From positions 1-64,000 of the forward strand of contig CALXOX010000001.1 of assembly GCA_944390125.1 (NCBI GenBank): a DNA stretch of 64,000 nt, given 5' to 3'. This DNA comes from an uncultured Alphaproteobacteria bacterium. Lineage in GTDB: Bacteria > Pseudomonadota > Alphaproteobacteria > Rs-D84. The translations under genes and the position numbers were made by a program. Positions 9,125-16,668 of this stretch are shown one piece after another (the stretch's first letter is position 1; the number at the start of each line of letters is the position of its first letter). The notes beneath the pieces were generated by a model, which had not been told where the DNA came from, ran no database searches, and saw nothing but the letters and a program-made list of their open reading frames with translations.

Positions 9125-9478
9125 ATGTTGGCATTTACAAACGCAAAAGAAAAAACTTCACCAACAATTATCGGTGCGGGCTGTAAATTGACTGGTGATA
9201 TAAAGACGGATCACACCGTACAAGTTCATGGTCACATTGTCGGTAATATAACTGCCGACACAGTTGTTATAGGGCGTGGCGGCAAAGTTATAGGGAAGGT
9301 AAATGCCAAGACATTATTCTTGCATGGAACGCTTGAAGGGCCAGCAACAGTCAATACAGCAAACGTGTTCAGCAATGCTCAAATGACAGGCACATTATCT
9401 TACTTTACTCTAAATATTACTGGCAATACTGGTCTAGAATGCAAACTGGCCAAAAGAAAGGACAAAAGAAATGAATAA
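9125..9478 (+). CDS. Bactofilin
   Basis: 117 aa, the typical size. The central region is the bactofilin beta-helix, with repeated Gly/Val-rich rungs such as GCKLTGDIKTDHTVQVHG, VGNITADTVVIG and GKVNAKTLFLHGT. Bactofilins polymerise into cytoskeletal filaments that recruit peptidoglycan enzymes. The M23 peptidase directly upstream (3-nt gap) is a probable partner. It overlaps rpiB by 8 nt. Confidence 0.92.
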   Translation: MLAFTNAKEKTSPTIIGAGCKLTGDIKTDHTVQVHGHIVGNITADTVVIGRGGKVIGKVNAKTLFLHGTLEGPATVNTANVFSNAQMTGTLSYFTLNITGNTGLECKLAKRKDKRNE

Positions 9479-9917
9479 AACTATCTCAAAAGTATATATT
9501 GCTGCCGATCATCGCGGAGTAGGGGTAAAATTATATTTAATTGAAATGCTTAGTGCGGTTGGTTATACGGTTGTAAATTTGGGTACAGATGACATAAATA
9601 CACCTGTTGATTTTCCAGACGTTGCCAAAACACTGGCAGATGCGATGAAAAGCGATGAAAAATCACGTGGTGTCTTGATTTGTGGCACAGGTGCAGGCAT
9701 GCAGATAGCCGCAAACCGCTATCGTCATATACGCGCTTCACGTTGTGACAGGCCAGACCAGGCACGCGACGACCGTTTTCACGATGACATAAATGTACTA
9801 GCTCTTGCAGCAGACGATATAGACATAGAAGTATCATTTTTGGTTACACGAGCATTTTTGGAAAGTCCATTTGATGCGGTCGAGCGTCGAATTCGCAGAC
9901 TTGAAAAAATATCATAA
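9471..9917 (+). CDS. rpiB: Ribose-5-phosphate isomerase B
   Basis: 148 aa. It interconverts ribose 5-phosphate and ribulose 5-phosphate in the cytoplasmic pentose phosphate pathway. The RpiB/LacAB signatures are present: YIAADHRGVGVK at the N-terminus, GVLICGTGAGMQIAANR around residue 65 with the catalytic Cys, and HDDINVLALAADDI. It closes the operon and is followed at once by an intrinsic terminator. The transketolase at 21-23 kb works in the same pathway. Confidence 0.95.
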   Translation: MNKTISKVYIAADHRGVGVKLYLIEMLSAVGYTVVNLGTDDINTPVDFPDVAKTLADAMKSDEKSRGVLICGTGAGMQIAANRYRHIRASRCDRPDQARDDRFHDDINVLALAADDIDIEVSFLVTRAFLESPFDAVERRIRRLEKIS

Positions 9918-9923
9918 ATTGTA

Positions 9924-9949
9924 AAAACGCCCCAAAAAGGGTGTTTTTT
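9924..9949 (+). terminator. Intrinsic terminator of the rpiB operon
   Basis: Stem AACGCCC/GGGTGTT with an A-rich loop, followed by T6. Confidence 0.8.
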
Positions 9950-9951
9950 AT

Positions 9952-9980
9952 TTGTATTTGCTCTTTTACTAGTATATAAT
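9952..9980 (+). promoter_or_regulatory. Promoter of leader RNA copy A
   Basis: TTGTAT (9952-9957), exactly 17 bp, then a perfect TATAAT (9975-9980). Start expected near 9987, just before the first hairpin. Confidence 0.75.
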
Positions 9981-9986
9981 AATAAG

Positions 9987-10231
9987 GTCAGCAGGTGTTC
10001 TGCTGATGGGGTGTGAGAACCCGTTCACAAGCGTCGGAATAGATACTTATGGCGCGCATATTTGCGCCGTTTTTAAATATTACGACGAAAAACAAACTCC
10101 TGATTTGTGTCAGGAGGGCATGCGAATATATTGAATAAGCAGCACAATTCTTGTGATTGTTCTCAACCTCCTGACCACCAATTAAAAACTGGTGGTTTTT
10201 GTTTAAAACATAAATGTCAGGAGATTGAATT
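9987..10231 (+). ncRNA. Structured leader RNA, copy A
   Basis: Unrecognised structured 5' leader shared with three other loci in this window. In order: hairpin P1 CAGCAG/CTGCTG (9989-10005); P2 GGGG-loop-CCC with loop TGTGAGAA; P3 GCGTC/GGCGC with loop GGAATAGATACTTAT, identical to copy B; P4 CTCCTGA/TCAGGAG (10097-10116); a hairpin with loop GAATATATTGAATAA (10124-10138); hairpin ACAAT/ATTGT; then CCTCCTGA (10167-10174), which can pair with 10110-10117; then an intrinsic terminator. The ribosome-binding site TCAGGAG (10217-10223) repeats the P4 3' strand, so it can also pair with either CTCCTGA. This looks like an attenuator or riboswitch. The ligand is unknown. Confidence 0.8.
10174..10200 (+). 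terminator. Terminator inside leader copy A
   Basis: ACCACCA/TGGTGGT (7 bp) followed by T5, 32 nt before the start codon. Its first base overlaps the CCTCCTGA stem. Confidence 0.8.
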
Positions 10232-10666
10232 ATGAAAAAACTAATAATAATATTTTTGATCACCGTTGCGACAGTTACAGAATCACATGCTGTAACAAAA
10301 TGTTTAGCCCTAAATTCATCAACTCGTTGTTCTGGTGGCACAGCCTCTGTCGGCACTATTGAATGGTCTGCCAATTGCTCTACAGGGAACACCGCGTTCA
10401 CGATCTCTGGGATTGCCGCTTGTTCTTCACTAAACGCAAACAGTGGGGCCGCCGCAAATAGTTTGCCAACTGTAACGCAATCTGAAACAGACCCAGAAGG
10501 GGTAAAATTTTGTTGGTGCAAAACCACAAGCCCGGTTGTATCCAGGTGGATTAAAGCCAACGTACCATCTGAGTATACTAACTTACGAAATTGCCTCGCC
10601 ACATGCTCAACGTTTTGTCATGACTACATTCTATCAATGGCAAGTTACTTATATACAATTTTCTAA
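10232..10666 (+). CDS. Secreted Cys-rich 'VTKC' protein, copy A
   Basis: 144 aa, not recognised. The signal peptide (about 1-21) ends before AVTKC. The mature part has a conserved framework seen also at 47907-48317 and 52989-53399: VTKC near the mature N-terminus, a second Cys about 12 residues on, an IxGxAxC-type segment, then CWCK...SPxVSxW and a C-terminal C-x3-C-x3-C cluster. Eight or more Cys suggest a disulphide-bonded periplasmic or extracellular protein. It is first in a two-gene unit behind leader copy A, with RBS TCAGGAG 8 nt upstream. Confidence 0.8.
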   Translation: MKKLIIIFLITVATVTESHAVTKCLALNSSTRCSGGTASVGTIEWSANCSTGNTAFTISGIAACSSLNANSGAAANSLPTVTQSETDPEGVKFCWCKTTSPVVSRWIKANVPSEYTNLRNCLATCSTFCHDYILSMASYLYTIF

Positions 10667-10689
10667 ATTTATAGCGAGGAGAAAAAAAT

Positions 10690-10971
10690 ATGAGATTTTT
10701 AATTATCATCGGTCTTTTATTCGTAACCTGTACCGTTAATGCAAGCGAGCCTTCAACATCATGTCCCTCTGGTTATATTACGATTGAAGAAAATTATTTA
10801 ACTCTTGCCGATACTTCGTGCCCTTCGGGGTATAAAGTCGTAGAACAAAATGTAACCAGTTGCCTAGAAACATTACCAGAAGGGATATGTACAATGTATA
10901 TACCTGTCGGCACAGCATACAGCGATACAAGCGGCATATACGAATTTACATCAATCTGCCCACTAGAGTAA
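10690..10971 (+). CDS. Secreted 'CPSGY' protein, copy A
   Basis: 93 aa, not recognised. A signal peptide of about 19 residues, then two CPSGY motifs (about residues 26 and 45), a Cys near 58, ICTMY, and the C-terminal motif DTSGIYEFTSICPLE. The same framework and terminal C-x-LE occur at 47595-47888 and 52698-52976. It follows the VTKC gene by 23 nt with SD GAGGAG and ends in an intrinsic terminator. The constant pairing with a VTKC protein suggests the two products act together outside the cytoplasm. Confidence 0.8.
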   Translation: MRFLIIIGLLFVTCTVNASEPSTSCPSGYITIEENYLTLADTSCPSGYKVVEQNVTSCLETLPEGICTMYIPVGTAYSDTSGIYEFTSICPLE

Positions 10972-10972
10972 T

Positions 10973-10998
10973 AAAAAACGCCCGATTGGGCGTTTTTT
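10973..10998. terminator. Bidirectional terminator
   Basis: AAAAAACGCCC/GGGCGTTTTTT with a GATT loop, between the convergent CPSGY gene and leuS. Confidence 0.85.
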
Positions 10999-13393
10999 AT
11001 TTCTTTATAACAAAGTTCACTAACTTATTTGGAACTATAATCGTCTTTACGATTTCAGCACCTTCCAACTTACGTGCTGCCGCTGCTTTCGCTGCCCCAG
11101 TAAGTTCTTCGTTAGTCGCATCAACGCCAATCTGAAAATCTGCTGCGCGCTTTCCATTTACAGAAACAACTATTGTCATGTCCGTCTTTACCAACTTTGC
11201 GGAATCATATGTTGGCCACGGTTGAAATACCAACATTTCTTTATGACCTAAACGTTCCCAAATTTCTTCTGTCATATGAGGAGCAAATGGATTCAGCATC
11301 TGAACCAATACCTCGTATGCAGGGCGAGGCATTTTACCACTAAAGGCATTTATAAACTCCATCATCGCAGAAATAGCCGTATTAAAGCGCATATTTTCCA
11401 AACGCTCCGTCATATCAGCAATCAACTGATGAACCAAGCGTTCTTGTTCTGCGTTCATCGGCTCATCTGTCAAATTATCTGCCATATTTTCAACGCGCTT
11501 CAAAAAGCGTTGAACACCAGCCAGCGCACCTTCAGACCAGTTTACATTTGTGTCCCACGGCCCCAAAGACAAAACAGTTGTACGCGCCGCATCTGCACCG
11601 ATTTCGGCAACTTTTTCATCCACTTGAAATCCATTACCAGCAGACTTAGACATCTTTTTACCGTCCGAACCCATCAACAAACCGTTGGTCGTTCTTTTCT
11701 TATATGGTTCAGCTGTGTTTACGAAACCCAAATCATACAGCGCCTTATGCCAGAAACGAGAATAAATCAAGTGACGAGTATTATGCTCATTACCGCCGTT
11801 ATAATGGTCAACTGGCATCCACTTTTCCATCTGTTCACTAGAACAGAACTCTTTGTCATTATGTGGGTCCAGATAGCGCATATAATACCAAGATGAACCA
11901 GCCCACTGTGGCATAGTATCAGTTTCACGACGCGCCGCACCACCACAACAAGGGCAGGTAGTATTTACCCAATCTGTTGCACGAGCCAATGGACTTTCTC
12001 CATCTTCCGTAGGCTGATATTCTTCCATATATGGCTGCATCAATGGCAGCTCAGATTCTGGAACAGGTACCCAACCACATTTTTCACAATATACTAATGG
12101 AATAGGTTCACCCCAGTACATTTGACGAGAAAAGCCCCAATCACTCATCCTGAAACGAGTTTTAGGACGAGCAAAGCCATGTTCTTCACCGTATTTTATT
12201 GCGGCAGCAATTGCATCAGCTTTATTCATACCATCCATAAAGCCAGAATTTATGTGTTCGCCGTCACCTTCCCAAACTTTACCTGGTTCACCACCAGCTA
12301 TTACAGGGATAATTTTAATGCCAAATTTCTTTGCAAAATCCCAGTCGCGTTCATCATGTGCCGGTACCGCCATAATCGTACCATGTGCGTAATTTACCAA
12401 TACATAGTCCGCAACAAAGACTGGTATTTCATCACCGGTATAAGGATTCTTTGCCATTATACCACCCAGTTTAACACCTGTCTTTTCTTTTGTTACGTCT
12501 GTACGATCAAACTCAGACTTTGCAGAAGACTCTTTTATGTACGCACGAACTTCGTCTGCATTTGTAATCTTACCTTCGTCCAACCACTTTGCTAATAATT
12601 TGTGTTCGGGTGCAATCGCACAGAAAGTAACTCCGAAAATGGTGTCGGGGCGGGTAGTATAAACCGTCATCTTGTCATCACCCACCATAAAGTCCACATC
12701 AGCACCAGTTGACTTACCAATCCAGTTTATCTGGTCGCGCTTCACACGTTCTGGATAATCAACCAACTTCAAATCATCCAGCAAACGTTCTGCATATTTT
12801 GTAATTGCCAGATTCCACTGCATTTTTTCACGAATTTCAACCGGTCCATGGCAACGATTGCACTTACCATCTTCCAATTCTTCGTTTGTTAAAGTCGTAC
12901 GGCAATGCGGGCACCAATTCATTGGCAGCATGGACTTATAAGCCAACCCAGCTTTAAAGAACTGAATAAACATCCATTGAGTCCACTTTATATATTCTGG
13001 GTCAGACGTCGCAATTTGGGATTTCAAATCGATAGACCAACCCATTTCTATCATGTTTTTAGTGAATTTTTTTATTAAATCTTTCACGACGACTGATGGG
13101 TGCTGACCGATTTTTGTCGCATAGTTTTCGGCAGAAATTCCCAAAGAATCAAATCCCAAAGGATACAAAACATCATAACCCTGCATACGACGAAAGCGCG
13201 CCATAACGTCACAACCAGAATAGTTCAACATGTGCCCGCCATGCAAACCCGTTCCGGACGGGAAAGGAAATTCCGCCAACATATAAAAAGGCTTTTTACT
13301 GCCATCATTTTTTGGTGTAAAAACACCTGTTTCCATCCAACGCTGTTGCCATTTGGCTTCACGGTCATGAATTTTCTTTATATCATCTGCCAT
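10997..13393 (-). CDS. leuS: Leucyl-tRNA synthetase (divergent)
   Basis: 798 aa, class Ia synthetase charging tRNA-Leu. The HIGH motif appears as GLHGGHMLNY near residue 50 and KMSKSAGN near residue 600. A Zn-ribbon-like C-x2-C...C-x2-C lies around residue 160-180, and the CP1 editing domain (TRPDTIFG, DERDWDFAKKFG) is complete. The segment normally read as GWDAFGLPAEN is GFDSLGISAEN here, and the protein is shorter than most proteobacterial LeuRS (about 860). Two tRNA-Leu genes lie at the window start. Identity is certain; the lineage of this version deserves a tree. Confidence 0.95.
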   Translation of the reverse strand: MADDIKKIHDREAKWQQRWMETGVFTPKNDGSKKPFYMLAEFPFPSGTGLHGGHMLNYSGCDVMARFRRMQGYDVLYPLGFDSLGISAENYATKIGQHPSVVVKDLIKKFTKNMIEMGWSIDLKSQIATSDPEYIKWTQWMFIQFFKAGLAYKSMLPMNWCPHCRTTLTNEELEDGKCNRCHGPVEIREKMQWNLAITKYAERLLDDLKLVDYPERVKRDQINWIGKSTGADVDFMVGDDKMTVYTTRPDTIFGVTFCAIAPEHKLLAKWLDEGKITNADEVRAYIKESSAKSEFDRTDVTKEKTGVKLGGIMAKNPYTGDEIPVFVADYVLVNYAHGTIMAVPAHDERDWDFAKKFGIKIIPVIAGGEPGKVWEGDGEHINSGFMDGMNKADAIAAAIKYGEEHGFARPKTRFRMSDWGFSRQMYWGEPIPLVYCEKCGWVPVPESELPLMQPYMEEYQPTEDGESPLARATDWVNTTCPCCGGAARRETDTMPQWAGSSWYYMRYLDPHNDKEFCSSEQMEKWMPVDHYNGGNEHNTRHLIYSRFWHKALYDLGFVNTAEPYKKRTTNGLLMGSDGKKMSKSAGNGFQVDEKVAEIGADAARTTVLSLGPWDTNVNWSEGALAGVQRFLKRVENMADNLTDEPMNAEQERLVHQLIADMTERLENMRFNTAISAMMEFINAFSGKMPRPAYEVLVQMLNPFAPHMTEEIWERLGHKEMLVFQPWPTYDSAKLVKTDMTIVVSVNGKRAADFQIGVDATNEELTGAAKAAAARKLEGAEIVKTIIVPNKLVNFVIKK

Positions 13394-13473
13394 TTTTAAT
13401 ACCTATTTTAAAAATTTATAAACTGAGAAAATTTTATACATAAACCTTGATAAATTCAAGTCATTTCAGAATT

Positions 13474-14190
13474 CTATTGCGCCGCACGGCGCAAGTATGC
13501 CAAGTATTCAATATTACCACTGCCACCTTTGATAGGCGACTCGATTATACCCGACTGATTATAGCCATTTTTTTCAAAGTTTTGAATTACGTTTTTTATT
13601 GCATTTTCACGTTCAATTTCACTTTTTATTACACCACCTGAACGCGCGGCGACAGAACGCGATACCTCAAATTGTGGTTTAATTAACGCAATTATCTGTG
13701 GCGCATTCCATTTTGCCAATGCATCGATAATATTAGTCAGCGAAATAAACGAAACATCAATAACAATTAAATCCACTGGCTCAATCGGTTCTAAGTCACG
13801 AATATCAGTCTTTTCCAAAGACAAAACGCGTGGATCATTTTTTAAATCATCTATTAACTGATTGGTACCAACATCAACTGCAATTACCCGCTTTACACCA
13901 TGCGATAATAAAATCTCGGTAAAACCACCAGTACTCGCACCAACATCTAAACAAACATAACCAGACGGATTTACGTCAAACGCTTCCAATGCACGCCGCA
14001 ACTTCAAGCTTCCACGACCAGAAGAATAGGGCAAACGTCCCCCTGTTATATCATCTGTATCAACCACCTGCTGACTTGGCTTTTGCGCAGCGACGCCATT
14101 GACCATAACCAGACCAGATTTAATCGCCGCCACCGCTTTAGCACGGGTCGGATAAATTCCACGACAAACTAGCACCTGATCTAATCTCAT
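13474..14190 (-). CDS. tlyA: TlyA-family rRNA methyltransferase
   Basis: 238 aa from ATG 14190. An N-terminal S4 RNA-binding domain (MRLDQVLVCRGIYPTRAKA) is followed by an FtsJ-like SAM domain with CLDVGASTGGFTE and DLIVIDVSFISL. TlyA methylates 2'-O-cytidines in rRNA, so the old 'hemolysin' name is misleading. The start is fixed by homology and by the promoter, whose -10 ends 7 nt upstream. An extension to 14208 would run into that -10. Confidence 0.93.
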   Translation of the reverse strand: MRLDQVLVCRGIYPTRAKAVAAIKSGLVMVNGVAAQKPSQQVVDTDDITGGRLPYSSGRGSLKLRRALEAFDVNPSGYVCLDVGASTGGFTEILLSHGVKRVIAVDVGTNQLIDDLKNDPRVLSLEKTDIRDLEPIEPVDLIVIDVSFISLTNIIDALAKWNAPQIIALIKPQFEVSRSVAARSGGVIKSEIERENAIKNVIQNFEKNGYNQSGIIESPIKGGSGNIEYLAYLRRAAQ

Positions 14191-14197
14191 GCAGAAG

Positions 14198-14226
14198 ATT
14201 CTAAACACAAAAACCTATAAAATCAA
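14198..14226 (-). promoter_or_regulatory. Promoter of tlyA
   Basis: On the minus strand TTGATT, a 17-bp spacer and TAGAAT, then 7 nt to the ATG at 14190. This predicts a leaderless mRNA. Confidence 0.7.
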
Positions 14227-15348
14227 CCCATGATTTTCATACTACCCCCGCCGCCTCCAGTAATTATAACAAACTACTTTATATTATAAAATTAGTATTT
14301 TGATTTTATTTTTGTATTTTATTATCTTATAATAATAAAACAGCATACTTTTTCAGCACAAAACACCCAAAAAAACAAACACCCATACACAACAGATAAA
14401 TCATTCACAACAAAAAAGCAGCAACATAAAGTATATTTTTAGATAAAAAAACATTTAAAAGCAACAAGATATTGATTGTTTTTAATAAAAACCTTCAAAA
14501 TATAGTCAAAATACACAAAAAAGCCCAGAAATCCGGCATTTTTTATATAGCTTCACATAAAAACCGCAAGAATAGGGCTAAAAACTACAAAAATGCCTTA
14601 ATATTATAAAAAAGCACACCAACCATACAACATACCGATTAAATAAAAGACTAGAATAAACAAAAAGTTAGAACAAATACTTAAAATAAAAAATAAACTA
14701 TATTCGCTCAACCCGTAATTACAGTAAGCAAAACCAGAACCGCCAAACAAAAAAATTCACACGACAAAAAAAATAAATAACCAAAATAAAAAACTTCACA
14801 CACCGAAACAGAAATCAAATACAAACACCCACACCAAGTTTCATATAAAACGCCCCACAGAATACATAACTATACATAATATACATTATGCGCCTTTGGA
14901 ATATCTGTGCCCTAAGGGGAATAAAAAGGCACACAAACCATTCTGAAAAACCACTGTCTTTACGCGTTACAATAAGTCAAACGTATTCATTATAACACAA
15001 ATTTCATAATATAATAATACTAAATACATTTCGCTCACACATCCACAGCATTGTAAAAAATGTTTCTACTCTGAATTTTTATAGACACAACAAAAATAAT
15101 CGTATTCCACACCACACAAGCAGCACAAATTTCACCCGGACGCAACAAAATTCCTTGCCCTTACCTTAAAAAAATCGCCATATGACACACCATTTAAAAC
15201 TCCCCATTATACCATTCACATACAAACATTAAATCAGCTCTTTACAGCACAAAAAGATTCTAATAATTCACACAAATACCAACCTAACGAAGCAACAGCC
15301 TAAACCAAGTAACATCTAATCAGGACAAATAAAAACTATACATAAAAC
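14227..15348. other. Gene-free, G-poor (A+C-rich) intergenic region
   Basis: About 1.1 kb between two minus-strand genes. The plus strand is very rich in A and C and almost lacks G over long stretches. I see no credible CDS on either strand and no tRNA. Local structures are a hairpin TGTGCC/GGCACA enclosing CCCTAAGGGG near 14907-14933 and an interleaved pair of complementary blocks at 14522-14597. It may be decayed DNA or an untranslated G+T-rich RNA on the minus strand. Confidence 0.6.
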
Positions 15349-15379
15349 AAAAAAAGAGGAAAGTTTCCTCTTTTTTTTT
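15349..15379 (-). terminator. Terminator after mscL
   Basis: AAAAAGAGGA/TCCTCTTTTT with flanking A and T runs; works on the minus strand after mscL. Confidence 0.8.
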
Positions 15380-15410
15380 AGAAATTAAAATCAAACTTTA
15401 TAAAAATCGA

Positions 15411-15968
15411 TTATCTTTTTGTTATTTTTGTAATTTTTTTAACTTTCTTTTTTGCAATTTTTGTTATTTTTTTCAAACTTTGCTCCAAATCACTTGGCTG
15501 GGCTGGAACAATTTTTTCAGGTACAACGGTCGAACAACAATTCGGGCACTTTGATGCTTCTGAATTTATAGTACTTTTACAATACGGACACACCCTGGTA
15601 TCAATGGCTTTTTTAGCCCGCACCTTGTTCATCGTCCTGACAATGATAAACACAACAAACATTGTGATTAAAAAACTTACTACAGTGTTTAAAAACACAC
15701 CTATATTCATAGTTGCCGCACCAGCCGCCTGCGCTTCTTCGATTGTGTTATAATGCGCGCCTGGGACACCGCCGGATAAAACGATAAAAAATTGAGAAAA
15801 ATCAATATTTCCTAATATCATGCCTATAGGCGGCATAATAACGTCTTTTACCAAAGAATTTACCATTCCTGTCATAACACTGCCGACAATTATGCCGACC
15901 GCCATATCTATTGCACTACCCCTTTCTACGAATTCTCTAAATTCTTTCAGTAATTTGTTTTTAGCCAT
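15411..15968 (-). CDS. mscL: Large-conductance mechanosensitive channel with C-terminal zinc ribbon
   Basis: 185 aa against the usual 130-140. Residues 1-120 are a complete MscL: FREFVERGSAIDMAVGIIVG (TM1), the periplasmic loop, and TM2 ending in a basic patch. A C-terminal extension follows with a CPYC...CPNC zinc ribbon (about residues 130-147) and a Lys-rich tail (KKITKIAKKKVKKITK). The channel releases solutes on hypo-osmotic shock. The cytoplasmic ribbon and basic tail may bind nucleic acid, lipid or a partner, which is inference. It overlaps aroK by 8 nt. Confidence 0.93.
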   Translation of the reverse strand: MAKNKLLKEFREFVERGSAIDMAVGIIVGSVMTGMVNSLVKDVIMPPIGMILGNIDFSQFFIVLSGGVPGAHYNTIEEAQAAGAATMNIGVFLNTVVSFLITMFVVFIIVRTMNKVRAKKAIDTRVCPYCKSTINSEASKCPNCCSTVVPEKIVPAQPSDLEQSLKKITKIAKKKVKKITKITKR

Positions 15969-16515
15969 TTTTTTGCCTTTTTTGATAATTTTTTATTGCA
16001 TCAACAACTTTATCTAAAGTCTTTTTTAGGCTTTCGTCTTTAGTTTCAACTGTTATATCTGCCTCAGCATAAATATCATATCGTTCATCTATCAATTGTC
16101 CCAAAATTTTACGACTATCAGCATGCAACAACTGTGGTCTTGTGTGTCTAAAATTAGTTCTTTTAACCAGCAAATCCAAATCTGCCTTTAACCAAATAGA
16201 TAATGCATTTTTTAGAACCATTTCACGAACTGCCGGTGTAATAAAAGCCCCCTCTCCCGTTGAAATAACTTTTAACACCGGCGGGGTATCAAATATTCTA
16301 GCAATAACACGTTCTTCGGCACGTCGAAACTCTGTCTCACCATATAAAGAAAATATATCAACAACACTGCAACCAGCAGCAGCCTCAATTTCTTTATCTG
16401 AATCAACGAACGGAATTCCCAGCCTGCGCGCCAAAGCACGTCCAACACTGGTTTTCCCTGCACCCATAAGCCCAACCATAACTATTGGTTTTTCTAATAA
16501 TAAATTCTCTTTCAT
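15961..16515 (-). CDS. aroK: Shikimate kinase
   Basis: 184 aa. It phosphorylates shikimate at O3 in the chorismate pathway. The P-loop is GLMGAGKTSVGRALA, followed by the shikimate-binding DSDKEIE and FRRAEE segments and the TRPQLL lid region (HTRPQLL). It overlaps mscL by 8 nt, forming a two-gene operon. No aroB lies beside it, unlike in many proteobacteria. Confidence 0.95.
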   Translation of the reverse strand: MKENLLLEKPIVMVGLMGAGKTSVGRALARRLGIPFVDSDKEIEAAAGCSVVDIFSLYGETEFRRAEERVIARIFDTPPVLKVISTGEGAFITPAVREMVLKNALSIWLKADLDLLVKRTNFRHTRPQLLHADSRKILGQLIDERYDIYAEADITVETKDESLKKTLDKVVDAIKNYQKRQKNG

Positions 16516-16607
16516 AACGAGATAATTTTAATAGAAAATGAACAATCTCTCAATAAAAAATCTAACGAACCCCTATTCTCCACATATGAATATATTGCTT
16601 TTTATTT

Positions 16608-16634
16608 TTGAAACTATAAAAAATGTGCTATAAT
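16608..16634 (+). promoter_or_regulatory. Promoter of the outer membrane protein gene
   Basis: A perfect TATAAT (16629-16634) preceded by TTGAAA (16608-16613) at a short 15-bp spacing. The 5' UTR is about 28 nt with a GAGAGAGAG Shine-Dalgarno. Confidence 0.6.
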
Positions 16635-16668
16635 GAGTGAGAAAAGAATACTACTAAAAGAGAGAGAG

